A stretch of 43,262 nucleotides of DNA, taken from a bacterium (lineage in GTDB: Bacteria > Verrucomicrobiota > Verrucomicrobiia > Limisphaerales > RI-55). The notes under the pieces are model-generated. The model searched no databases, was not told where the DNA came from, and was given only the letters and a program-made list of their open reading frames with translations. The position numbers were made by a program, and so were the translations under genes. The stretch's first letter is position 1; the number at the start of each line of letters is the position of its first letter. Below, in pieces: positions 24,932-32,943 of this stretch. The stretch covers positions 1-43,262 of the forward strand of contig WGOC01000018.1 of the NCBI GenBank assembly GCA_016124235.1, written 5' to 3'.

Positions 24932-27202
24932 TCACGGCGTGTGAATGACGCGGAAGAACATCTTCGCATCGTTCCGGGTGGGAACGACGTAGCTGATGCT
25001 GCCGCCCGTGCCGGGAATGTTCGTGCTGATGTTCTGCCAGTTGCCGCTCAGCTCGGAGATTCCCTGGATTTGGTAGCTGGTGCCCACCTGAGTGTTGAAC
25101 GCGACTTCGGCCGCCGTATAGATGGCGATCGAATCGGTCGCGCCATTGACGATGTTGTTACCGTCGAAATAGATCACGCCACTGTTGTCCACCGTGAAGG
25201 TGGCGGTGGGAGCGAGACCCAGGGCATACATCATCCAGTTTGGCACGCCGGCAGTATTGTTGATTGCGTTCGGCGCGGCCGCCGGGTTGTTGATACTGCC
25301 GAAGTAACCAGTCTGCCAGGAGTCGGGCAGGCTGTCGTTGTTGGCGTCGTCGGTGAGGTTGGCGATCGATGCCTTGAGCAGGCCGACGGTATACGCGGTA
25401 TTATGAATGCCCATACTCTTGTCTTCCGTCACGAAGGCGTAGTTGTAGGCAGCTTCCATTTGAGCCGGCGTCCACGTTTTGGCGGTTAACGGAGTCTTCA
25501 CGAGGCCGTCCACCACGCCGCTGGAGTTGGGAAGCAGCGTGGACAGTTTGTCCAGCAGGTGTTTGACCTCCGTCTGCACACCTTCGACTACACCGTCGCC
25601 GTTGTAATCCTTGAGCGCGATGTCAAATGACGTGACCGAGGTGCCGTGGCACTGCTGACAGGCGCCCACCAGATCCTCGTCAACCGAATCCGTCTCCCAA
25701 GCCGGTTTGAATGTGTGACCGCCGGCAAACGTAAAGGCCGGGTCGGTGGAGGGAATGTTCTGCATGTGACAGGTCACACACGTGTTGGTGACGGCGGTGC
25801 CGTGGGCTGAACTGGGGATGTCCAGATCATAGGTATAGCCATTGACACCCATCAACATGTCGCCTTGCGGACCGTGGTGCGGGCCGTAGTGACTCGAAGC
25901 ATTGTTGGGATCGCTGGCGTACGTCTTGGCGTCCACGCGCGCGCGGTGGCATTGCATGCAGAGCAGTCCCTCACCCGCGTTGGTGACCACGGTGCCTTCC
26001 TCGAGCGTGACGCTGGTCATGGCCCGGATCATGTGCGGGTTGTTGGCTGGTGTGGTTTCGCCGTGCGGTTCGTGGCACGTCTGGCAGTTGATCGGCATAT
26101 AGGCGGTATCAATATTGTTGGTGATGCCGTCCATTCGTTGGAGAAAACCGATGCTGGAATGGCAGCCGACGCACGCTTCGCGGCCCGGGCCGGTGGGGTA
26201 GGTCGGGGCGATCGCATGACCGGAGTTGAGCCACTCGGTGCCGAAGGGATGATGGTCCGCAGCGTCATGGCATTGGTTACAGGTCCCCGTGGTGAGGCTG
26301 ACGGTGATCGCTGCCTTCGCGGCGGCGCTACCTGGATTGTTCAATTCGGCGATCGCGTGCTGGCTGCCCGCCCCGTGGCAGCTCTCACATTGAACGTTGG
26401 CGAGGTTTGCGACGGCAGGATAATTCGTTTGCATGCTCGCCCAGTTGCCGTCCATCAAGGTTGCGGGCGGCGTCCAGCCGTACTGTGCCGCCAAATCGTC
26501 GAAACCGCCATTGACCGCTGCGGGGTTCGTGTTGTAGCCGGTGGTATGGCATTGGTTGCACGAATCTCTCAGTGGGCCGGCATGGCCATCGATCTGGTCG
26601 GCGAAGATCTGATGGTGCAGGGTTTGCGACCACGGCTCATATTTGTCCGGCGCAATAACTCCGCCGCTGTGGCAGAGGGCGCAGGTTTGAACCCCCATGT
26701 AAGTGGCAGCGGTGATGGTCTGGGAAACATTGGTTGTACCCACACCGTCAGCGGTGATGGTGGCGGTCACTTTGTATTGACCCACCAAGTCCGGTCGGAG
26801 TAACGCGCGTCCGGCCACTTGGGAGACCAAAGCGCTCGACGGTTCAGAGATGGGGACGTTGGTTCCCAAAGGACTGGCGCTCAAGACCGCCAATGAATTG
26901 GTCGGTTTGGCATCCAACGACCAGGCGACGCTGGTGATGTTCGAACTGGGTATGGCCAGGTTCACCTCAGCTTCCAAATAAACTGCCACGCCGATTCCCA
27001 CGGTGGAGAGTCCTCCTGAAAGTTCCGTGCTGGCTGGCAGGCTGTACCTCTTTAGGTCGACCGAGGTCAACGGACGCAGCACCAGCTGTCCGTTCAACGC
27101 AGTTGCCGCCTGTGTCGAGGTGGTGAGTACGCCTCCGGCAGCCAGCAACGCAATCGCCAGCAACTTTCTTGGCGTCCATTTATTCAATCTGCTCTTTTTC
27201 AT
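24932..27202 (-). CDS. Secreted nonaheme c554-like cytochrome, paralogue A
   Basis: A 756-residue exported cytochrome. Signal peptide (K-L-L-A-I-A-L-L-A-A-G-G, cut near T-Q-A-A). An N-terminal Ig-like region (about 35-165) is followed by nine CXXCH motifs between about 173 and 520: CALCH, CNQCH, CESCH, CNQCH, CVGCH, CQTCH, CMQCH, CVTCH, CQQCH. Just after the last heme comes an EF-hand/dockerin-like loop D-Y-N-G-D-G-V-V-E-G, then the helix D-K-S-M-G-I-H-N, a second acidic loop D-A-N-N-D-S-L-P-D-S-W, and a C-terminal module (Y-Q-I-Q-G-I-S-E-L ... F-F-R-V-I-H-T-P). The start ATG has AGGA 8 bases upstream. It is transcribed alone, with its own terminator. It is probably an extracellular or surface electron carrier; no catalytic heme (CXXCK) is present. 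Confidence 0.85.
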   Translation of the reverse strand: MKKSRLNKWTPRKLLAIALLAAGGVLTTSTQAATALNGQLVLRPLTSVDLKRYSLPASTELSGGLSTVGIGVAVYLEAEVNLAIPSSNITSVAWSLDAKPTNSLAVLSASPLGTNVPISEPSSALVSQVAGRALLRPDLVGQYKVTATITADGVGTTNVSQTITAATYMGVQTCALCHSGGVIAPDKYEPWSQTLHHQIFADQIDGHAGPLRDSCNQCHTTGYNTNPAAVNGGFDDLAAQYGWTPPATLMDGNWASMQTNYPAVANLANVQCESCHGAGSQHAIAELNNPGSAAAKAAITVSLTTGTCNQCHDAADHHPFGTEWLNSGHAIAPTYPTGPGREACVGCHSSIGFLQRMDGITNNIDTAYMPINCQTCHEPHGETTPANNPHMIRAMTSVTLEEGTVVTNAGEGLLCMQCHRARVDAKTYASDPNNASSHYGPHHGPQGDMLMGVNGYTYDLDIPSSAHGTAVTNTCVTCHMQNIPSTDPAFTFAGGHTFKPAWETDSVDEDLVGACQQCHGTSVTSFDIALKDYNGDGVVEGVQTEVKHLLDKLSTLLPNSSGVVDGLVKTPLTAKTWTPAQMEAAYNYAFVTEDKSMGIHNTAYTVGLLKASIANLTDDANNDSLPDSWQTGYFGSINNPAAAPNAINNTAGVPNWMMYALGLAPTATFTVDNSGVIYFDGNNIVNGATDSIAIYTAAEVAFNTQVGTSYQIQGISELSGNWQNISTNIPGTGGSISYVVPTRNDAKMFFRVIHTP

Positions 27203-27223
27203 ATTTATGTTCCTGCTCGTTCA

Positions 27224-27237
27224 CGTTTTCCGTCATG
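27224..27237 (-). promoter_or_regulatory. Conserved leader motif of paralogue A
   Basis: On the minus strand it reads CATGACGGAAAACG. It starts 35 bases and ends 22 bases before the start codon. The same motif, with 12 of 14 bases equal, stands at exactly the same distance before paralogue B (30145-30158). Confidence 0.45.
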
Positions 27238-27702
27238 TGTAGCCAGTTAACGCCGCAAATCAGGTCTTCGAAAATCCGCATGTTGTTCAAGGCCGATCAT
27301 AATTTGTGTTTGCTTTGGCAAGAACGAGCGATGGGGCGGATAAGGAACATTTATTCTCAGCACGCAGACTGTCTGCCGGGGCCGGGAAGTTTGGATGAGA
27401 TTGGAAAGACCTGCGCCTGGTCAAACGGCCGCAATCACGGTGGCAAACGGAGACAATGCAAAGTGTATCTGCTTCGCGACACGCGTGATGCGTCGGCCAC
27501 GTATTTCCACAATCAAGCGCGGGAAACTGAATTCTTCGGGTCGGGTCGGTCGTTACGTAGGGAGTCGATCACCAAGCTGGCGTGGGACACCAATGAATGG
27601 GTTCATGTCTTGACGCCTAGTTTCGCCGATGCCGAATTCGGTTGGGAGAACAGGTGAGTTCGTGCGGCCCAGCCGAGAGGTGTGGATTTGTAGAAATGAA
27701 AT

Positions 27703-27729
27703 CCCCTCCTCATGAAACACGAGGAGGGG
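27703..27729 (-). terminator. Terminator of the third nonaheme cytochrome
   Basis: CCCCTCCTC (27703-27711) pairs perfectly with GAGGAGGGG (27721-27729) around a 9-base loop. On the minus strand it is followed by ATTTCATTT, a weak T-tract. It lies 34 bases after the stop of paralogue B. Confidence 0.7.
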
Positions 27730-27762
27730 TGACGAGAACACGCGACTCAATGGCAGGCACTT

Positions 27763-30123
27763 TTATGGCGTGTGGATCACACGATAGAACTGCTGCGCAT
27801 TCGATCGCGTCGGCGTTACGTAACTGATGGACTCGCCGGTCCCCGGTATTGGAGTTCCCACGTTTTGCCAGCCGCCACCGAGGGAAGAGACGGCTTGGAT
27901 TTGATACGTCGTTCCCGCTTGTGTATCGAAGGCTATTTCGGCCGCGGTGTAGACGTGAATTGTGTTCGTATCGCCACCGACGGCATCGGCATTGGCCCAG
28001 ATAACACCGTCTGGAACCGCCACGCCGGCCACCAACGGGTTGAGTCCGAGTGACCACTTCAACCAGTTCGGGACGCCGTCGCCGGCCGGGGTGGCATTGG
28101 GCGACGCGTTGGCCGCCGTCGTCGAGCCGAAGTATTGGACCTGCCATGCGTCGGGCAGACCATCTTCATTGCCGTCACCCGTCAGATCCGCGATGGAGGC
28201 CTTGAGCAGGCCGACCGCGTATGCTGTGTTGTGAACTCCCTTGCTCAAGTCATTTCTGACAAACTGGAAGTTGTATCCGGCTTCGAGGAATTGGGTCGGC
28301 CAGTTCGTCTTTGGCGAGACGTTGGATTTGACTAGACCGTCTGCGATGTAATTTCCACTCGCCTGGTAGGTCGATGACGGCAGCATGGTGGAGAGCCGGT
28401 CGAGCAAGTGTTGGACTTCAGTTTGGACGCCTTCAATGATGCCGTCGCCGTTGTAATCCACTTTCACCATGTCGAACGAGTCAATGGGTCCATGGCATTG
28501 GACACAGACGTTCACCAGATCAACCGTGTTGGTCACGCCTCCCGAGACGGTCTGGTAACTCATGTTCCAAGTGTGGCCGCCGGCCTTGGTGAACCCAGCA
28601 TCCGTCGAGGCCACCGACTGCATGTGACAACCGACGCACGTATTGGTCACCGAATTGCGATGGGCGGAACTCGGAATGTTCTTGCCGTAGGTCCAGCCAT
28701 TGACGCCTTCAAGCATGTCCGACGCAGGATTGTCATGCGGTCCGAAGCTCGTTCCGCCCGCCCAGGTTTGCAGTCCGACTGGGTATTTGATGATGCTGTT
28801 TTCCGCGGGACCGTTGCGGCTGCGATGGCAGTTCATGCACAGGGCTCCGCTGCCGGCGTTCGTCACCACGGTGACGTCGTCTGCCAGGGTGACCACCGGC
28901 GAGGTCCGGAGTTGATGCGGTTTGGACGCATCATGCGGATCGTGACATGTGGCACAGGTGATCGAAGTGTAGGTCGTGTCGGCGCCAACGATCGAGTACG
29001 GCTCATTCGTGTCCAATGAATCGGCGTAATCTGCAAAGCCGCCACCGGTATGACAGCGGGCGCAGGCGGCACGGTTGGCACCTCCGGTTGGGGTGCGCGT
29101 GGGCCGGGCGTGGATTGAGTTGTTCCATTCTGCGCTTCGGAAATGGTTTGGCGTACTGTCATGACATTGAGCGCAATTTCCCGCATCAAACGTCACCGAA
29201 ATGGCGGCCTTTGCTTCGGGGCTTTGCGGATGCAGGAGTTCACCCAAGGCATGCTCGCTGCCCGCGCCGTGACAATTCTCGCACTGGATGTTCGCGAGAT
29301 TGGCAACGTGCGGATAGTTGGTCACCATGCTGGCCCAGTTACCGTTGGTCAAAACCGTGGGGAAGGTCCAGCCGTCTCGTGCGGCGATATCATCAAACCC
29401 ACCGTTGACCGCGTTCGTGTTGGTATCGTAACCGACGGTATGACACGAGATGCAATTCGGCCCGTAATGGCTGCTCTCCAACCCGTCAATCGCCCGGGCG
29501 AAGAACGAGGCGTGCGGCGTCTGCGACCAGGTGCCGAATTTGTCCGGCGCGATGACGCCGCCGCTGTGGCAAAGGGCACAGGTTGCAACTCCCATATAGG
29601 TGCCGGCCGTGATGTTTTGCGTCAGGTTTGTGCTGCCGCTGGTGGCGGTTTGGATAGTGACTGAAACGGTGTAGAGCCCGGTGAGGTCAGGGCGTAGCAT
29701 TGCCCGCCCATTCGGTCCGGCAATCTTGTACACCGCGGCGCCGGATTGGTTGATGCGATCGGCCATCCGGTAGGTGGGCACGTTGGCGCCCAATGGACTG
29801 GGGTCCAAAGTCGCCGCGGACAGCGAGGGCTTGGCGGTGAGGGTCCAGGTGACATTGGTAATGTCGGAATCGGATATCGCGTTGTTTACCAATGCGTCCA
29901 AATAGGCCGGCTGGCCTTTGCCAATAGTAGACAACCCGCTTGCTCCTTCAGCGTTCGTCAGCGAGTAGTCCTTGATTTCTTGGGGAGTCAGTGGCCGCAG
30001 AAGAACCTGACCTTGCAGGGCGGGTACGGCTGCTGGTGCCACGGTTGAAGCGCCTGCCACCACGAATAGCACGGCTGCCATGATGCAGACTGGCGCCCGA
30101 TGGATCGGACGTGTGTGTTTCAT
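27763..30123 (-). CDS. Secreted nonaheme c554-like cytochrome, paralogue B
   Basis: A 786-residue homologue of the preceding cytochrome over its whole length. Signal peptide (C-I-M-A-A-V-L-F-V-V-A-G-A), Ig-like N-terminal region, nine hemes from about residue 181 to 543 (CALCH, CISCH, CENCH, CAQCH, CARCH, CATCH, CMNCH, CVGCH, CVQCH), acidic loop D-Y-N-G-D-G-I-I-E-G, helix D-L-S-K-G-V-H-N, loop D-G-N-E-D-G-L-P-D-A-W, and a C-terminal module ending F-Y-R-V-I-H-T-P. The last six residues equal those of paralogue A except the first. The ATG at 30123 is set by GGAG six bases upstream; the TTG at 30135 would lie in that site. The two genes look like a tandem duplication, each with its own leader and terminator. 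Confidence 0.85.
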   Translation of the reverse strand: MKHTRPIHRAPVCIMAAVLFVVAGASTVAPAAVPALQGQVLLRPLTPQEIKDYSLTNAEGASGLSTIGKGQPAYLDALVNNAISDSDITNVTWTLTAKPSLSAATLDPSPLGANVPTYRMADRINQSGAAVYKIAGPNGRAMLRPDLTGLYTVSVTIQTATSGSTNLTQNITAGTYMGVATCALCHSGGVIAPDKFGTWSQTPHASFFARAIDGLESSHYGPNCISCHTVGYDTNTNAVNGGFDDIAARDGWTFPTVLTNGNWASMVTNYPHVANLANIQCENCHGAGSEHALGELLHPQSPEAKAAISVTFDAGNCAQCHDSTPNHFRSAEWNNSIHARPTRTPTGGANRAACARCHTGGGFADYADSLDTNEPYSIVGADTTYTSITCATCHDPHDASKPHQLRTSPVVTLADDVTVVTNAGSGALCMNCHRSRNGPAENSIIKYPVGLQTWAGGTSFGPHDNPASDMLEGVNGWTYGKNIPSSAHRNSVTNTCVGCHMQSVASTDAGFTKAGGHTWNMSYQTVSGGVTNTVDLVNVCVQCHGPIDSFDMVKVDYNGDGIIEGVQTEVQHLLDRLSTMLPSSTYQASGNYIADGLVKSNVSPKTNWPTQFLEAGYNFQFVRNDLSKGVHNTAYAVGLLKASIADLTGDGNEDGLPDAWQVQYFGSTTAANASPNATPAGDGVPNWLKWSLGLNPLVAGVAVPDGVIWANADAVGGDTNTIHVYTAAEIAFDTQAGTTYQIQAVSSLGGGWQNVGTPIPGTGESISYVTPTRSNAQQFYRVIHTP

Positions 30124-30144
30124 ATTAAGCTCCAAGTCGTTGAT

Positions 30145-30158
30145 CGTTTACGGTCATG
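30145..30158 (-). promoter_or_regulatory. Conserved leader motif of paralogue B
   Basis: On the minus strand it reads CATGACCGTAAACG, 22-35 bases before the ATG, exactly as for paralogue A. In both, the ATG inside the motif opens a short frame that overlaps or nearly reaches the cytochrome start; here that frame is 10 codons and stops one base before it. Confidence 0.45.
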
Positions 30159-30810
30159 CAAGAGTAGATAGAGCTTACCTTTTGGTTTTCGTAAATTCTC
30201 CTATTGGCGAACGCAGATCAAAAATTGGCCGGCCAAATCAACGTCGTAATACCCAAAAAAACGCAGGACGAGTTCTCCGATAAATGCAAACGAGAGAAAG
30301 GCTGACCGGCGCGACCGACATCGCCGAATGGTTACCCCGTCGTTAATTGCTGATCTCGTTCGTGCTGTCCGATTTGACCGGAACTTAATTCTAAGATCTG
30401 GCGGCTTCCCGCGATCTGAAGGGGCGACAGCGCCCGACGCCGGTTCGCCTTCGATGCTGCGCGCAAATTCGCTTCACTTACGATATCCTCGATGAGCTCG
30501 GTTTCCGCCTCCGAAAACGAGTACCGAACGAATCGTTCAGAACGATGATTACGATCTACCTCGCGTCGGTCTCCGCTGCAGTGCCGCCGACGGCCGACCA
30601 ACCTTTCGATGAGCCAGGCAAGGACGTGACTGCTTCCGGTGATCTCTGATTGGAATTCGGAACGTGAATAAATGTGGCAGGTCCCGTAAGGGACATTGGT
30701 GGAATGCTGCACCAGTTGGTTTCCGCGAAAACCCACGGCGCGTTTTCTGTCACGGAATGCAAGTGCGGCGTCGATTCGTGAGCAAAGCCCAACACGGGCT
30801 CTCGAATACG

Positions 30811-30844
30811 ACAAAGCCCTTCCCAGATGCGGGAAGGGCTTTGT
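30811..30844. terminator. Hairpin downstream of the radical SAM gene
   Basis: A perfect 14-bp stem (ACAAAGCCCTTCCC, 30811-30824, with 30831-30844) has the loop AGATGC. It lies 68-101 bases after the stop of the minus-strand KamA-like gene. No long T-tract follows on either strand, so termination is probable but not certain. Confidence 0.5.
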
Positions 30845-30871
30845 GTTTCCAAATCGTTGAGTGATTTGTCG

Positions 30872-30890
30872 CCGCGATTTCAAATCGCGG
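30872..30890. repeat. Perfect palindrome CCGCGATTT-C-AAATCGCGG
   Basis: Nine-base arms around a single C, followed by GGCTACCGGCA. The form is that of dispersed REP-like palindromes. It lies 22 bases after the stop of the KamA-like gene. Confidence 0.55.
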
Positions 30891-30911
30891 GCTACCGGCA
30901 TTGAAACGGGT

Positions 30912-32312
30912 TCAGGTGGCCTCGTCTTGCAATTCGCCTGCGGTGTCGTCAGTCACGCTCAACCCGGGTAGTGAACCCCATTCAGGATCCGTCTCAAAGA
31001 AGAAGCGTTCTTCCCCCAGCGCCGGTTTAAGATCATCAAGCCAGCAAGCATTCTCATTGTATCGAGCGAAGAATGGTCGATACGCCCAATCCGGGTTGCG
31101 GCCCTGCAACATGCGGAGAACGAAAACTTTTTCACCGGCGATCCGCGCCATGCCGTTGACTTCCACCTTGCCGGGAAGGCACGACATACTGGGGCCGCGA
31201 ACGGTCCGTCCCAAGCCGCTGACATTGCGCGCTGCTTCGGCGTAAATCCGCCACGCGCGCGCGAGGGGCACACTGAAGTAATGCTGGGCTCCGGTGTTGC
31301 GGGCGATGAACATGTAGTACGGGATGATGCCCAACTGCACCTGGCGGTTCCACATGTACGACCAGGTGGCTGGATCGTCGTTGATGTGGGCCATCAATGG
31401 TGATTGCGAACGGAGGATCGCACCGGTTTCACGCAGTTTGGCGATCGCCATTTCAGCTGCTTCGGTTTGAAGTTCGTTCGGGTGGTTGACATGCATCATG
31501 ATCGCAAGGTGTTTGCCGCGATCCACCACGGTCCGGAGCAGCGCCAACATGTCTTCCGCATCGGGATCCGTCAGGAATCGATACGGCCAGTAGCTGACCG
31601 CCTTGGTGCCAATCCGAATCGTTTGAATGTTGGGAAGGTCGGCGTCCAGCACGGCATTCAAATACGTTGCAAAGATGCGCGATTTCATGACCATCGGGTC
31701 GCCGCCGGTGAAGAGGACGTCAGTCACCTCGGGATGTTCGCGCAGATATTGGACGAGATGCTGGGCTTCCTTCATCGCGAATTTGAGTCCGTCCAACGCC
31801 ACGAATTGCGGCCAGCGGAAACAAAAGGTGCAATAGGCGTGGCAGGTTTGTCCCTGGCTGGCGAAGAAGAGGACCGTTTGCGAATATTTGTGCTGCATCC
31901 CCTCAAGCGGGGTTCCGTCGGCCAGTTGAGGCACGTTGAGGCTTTTTTGGCCGGCTGGGTGGGGATTGAGTTGACGGCGGATCTCATTGGCCGTCTCCCG
32001 GATACGCGCCGGGTCTTCGGTGCGTACGGCGTCTGCCATGATGCTGAAATGGTCCGGTCTCAGCATTCCGGGCTGGGGAAACGTCAGATGGAAAATTGGA
32101 TCCCGGGGATCATCCCAATTGATGAGATGGTCAACCACGTAGCGGTTGGATTTGAACGGAAGGACCTGGGAAACGACTTGCAGCTCAAAGAGTTGCTGCG
32201 CCGTCAACCGGCGTAACTGCGGCAAACGCACCATGTCCTGCCAGGTGTACGCCTGGTAGGATGGGCGAATGTTGTCGGTACGCACCGACAATGGGGTCGC
32301 TGATACTGGCAT
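30912..32312 (-). CDS. KamA-family radical SAM protein (lysine 2,3-aminomutase-like)
   Basis: A 466-residue radical SAM enzyme of the lysine 2,3-aminomutase-like (KamA) family. The [4Fe-4S]-binding motif C-H-A-Y-C-T-F-C (CxxxCxxC) is near residue 160, followed by F-T-G-G-D-P-M, the SAM-binding G-G-D-P. A lysine in L-P-G-K-V-E-V-N-G near residue 400 is where the PLP lysine of aminomutases would lie. The exact substrate cannot be told; relatives include aminomutases and EF-P lysylation enzymes. In-frame upstream starts exist at 32369 (ATG) and 32393 (TTG); none has a clear ribosome site, and 32312 begins nearest the conserved part. It diverges from the Fur-family gene with a PerR-type palindrome between them, so the same regulator may control it. 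Confidence 0.75.
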   Translation of the reverse strand: MPVSATPLSVRTDNIRPSYQAYTWQDMVRLPQLRRLTAQQLFELQVVSQVLPFKSNRYVVDHLINWDDPRDPIFHLTFPQPGMLRPDHFSIMADAVRTEDPARIRETANEIRRQLNPHPAGQKSLNVPQLADGTPLEGMQHKYSQTVLFFASQGQTCHAYCTFCFRWPQFVALDGLKFAMKEAQHLVQYLREHPEVTDVLFTGGDPMVMKSRIFATYLNAVLDADLPNIQTIRIGTKAVSYWPYRFLTDPDAEDMLALLRTVVDRGKHLAIMMHVNHPNELQTEAAEMAIAKLRETGAILRSQSPLMAHINDDPATWSYMWNRQVQLGIIPYYMFIARNTGAQHYFSVPLARAWRIYAEAARNVSGLGRTVRGPSMSCLPGKVEVNGMARIAGEKVFVLRMLQGRNPDWAYRPFFARYNENACWLDDLKPALGEERFFFETDPEWGSLPGLSVTDDTAGELQDEAT

Positions 32313-32415
32313 TACTGAGCCAATGTGTTTGCATTCGGTTCCTGCTGATCCCAGCAGGGCGTTACACATAGCCCAATTTTGCGGGTCGACCAAGCCAAAA
32401 ACGCCTACTATCTAT

Positions 32416-32430
32416 TTAGAATAATTCTAA
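32416..32430. promoter_or_regulatory. Perfect PerR-box palindrome
   Basis: TTAGAATAATTCTAA is a perfect 7-1-7 inverted repeat and matches the PerR-box consensus TTAGAATNATTCTAA (known from Bacillus). It lies 3 bases upstream of a TTGACA -35-like element and 42 bases upstream of the Fur/PerR-family gene, and about 100 bases upstream of the divergent radical SAM gene. It is well placed for autoregulation and for control of the SUF locus. Confidence 0.85.
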
Positions 32431-32433
32431 TTA

Positions 32434-32439
32434 TTGACA
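32434..32439 (+). promoter_or_regulatory. -35-like element TTGACA
   Basis: An exact TTGACA follows the PerR box by 3 bases. The -10 element is unclear (TGTTAC at 32453-32458 would be too close for optimal spacing). It is the probable promoter of the regulator and suf genes. Confidence 0.45.
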
Positions 32440-32471
32440 CCTTTTCATCCGTTGTTACGTTGCCGTTCGCC

Positions 32472-32927
32472 ATGAGCGATTCCGCGAAAGCATTCCAAAC
32501 CGACGAGCAGTTCAACCAACGGCTGCACACCAGCGGCTTTCGGTTCACGCCGCAGCGCCAGCACGTCTACAACGTACTGATGGAAACGCGGGATCATCCC
32601 ACGGCGGATCAGGTGTTTATCCGGTCCCGTGAGGGGATGCCGGAAATCTCCATGGCCACCGTTTACAACTGTCTTGATGCGCTGGTGAAAAGTGGTCTGG
32701 TGCGTCAGGTCAGTCTCGATCGCGCCGCGACGCGGTATTGCCCGAACATGACCGAGCACTGCCATTTTCATTGCACCGACTGTGGCAAGATTTTCGACAT
32801 CGATCTGGATGACAAGCCGTCCGTGCCCGAAGCCAAGCTGCCGCGCGGTTTCAAACCCGAACAGATCGAAGTTTCCATGCGCGGCCATTGCCCGGACAAA
32901 GGTTGCTCTGGGCATTCCCGGAACTGA
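32472..32927 (+). CDS. Fur-family regulator, PerR-like
   Basis: A 151-residue Fur-superfamily repressor. The winged helix is seen in [11 protein letters not shown] and M-A-T-V-Y-N-C-L. PerR-like metal-site residues are the histidine of D-H-P-T-A-D, the pair in E-H-C-H-F-H, and an aspartate (C-G-K-I-F-D) where Fur proteins usually have glutamate; that aspartate favours peroxide sensing in PerR (known). One further PerR ligand position appears to be Cys (R-Y-C-P), by eye alignment. Structural zinc: C-T-D-C and C-P-D-K-G-C, the latter with four instead of two spacer residues. ATG 32472 gives the usual length. It is 16 bases upstream of sufB and directly below a PerR box, so it probably represses itself and the suf genes. 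Confidence 0.85.
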   Translation: MSDSAKAFQTDEQFNQRLHTSGFRFTPQRQHVYNVLMETRDHPTADQVFIRSREGMPEISMATVYNCLDALVKSGLVRQVSLDRAATRYCPNMTEHCHFHCTDCGKIFDIDLDDKPSVPEAKLPRGFKPEQIEVSMRGHCPDKGCSGHSRN

Positions 32928-32943
32928 ACCCATTTTTTTGACC

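Larger units (their letters stand above)
27203..27762. other. Gene-free stretch between the two cytochrome paralogues
   Basis: It holds the promoter and leader of paralogue A at the left side, including a conserved leader motif (27224-27237), and the terminator of paralogue B (27703-27729). A frame of 162 codons at 27169-27657 was judged non-coding because it overlaps the signal peptide region and has an unnatural composition. Confidence 0.5.
30124..30911. other. Long gene-free stretch
   Basis: The left part is the promoter and leader of paralogue B. The right part holds a 14-bp hairpin (30811-30844) and a perfect palindrome (30872-30890). A short hairpin GTCCC-GTAA-GGGAC lies near 30682-30695. 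A minus-strand frame of 189 codons (30332-30901) runs through both right-hand hairpins and has no recognisable domain, so it is not called. Confidence 0.5.

Noticed and set aside
27169..27657. 162-codon plus-strand frame before the cytochrome
   Set aside because: It overlaps the signal-peptide region and leader of the cytochrome gene and has an unnatural mix of Cys, Ser and Arg.
21612..30123. Nitrite reductase (NrfA) or hydroxylamine oxidoreductase activity of the nonaheme proteins
   Set aside because: No CXXCK heme site and no sign of a cross-linked tyrosine pattern; the motifs fit c554-type electron carriers.
30332..30901. 189-codon minus-strand frame in the long gap
   Set aside because: It runs through two hairpins, has no recognisable domain and no ribosome site; it could be a decayed gene but nothing supports that.
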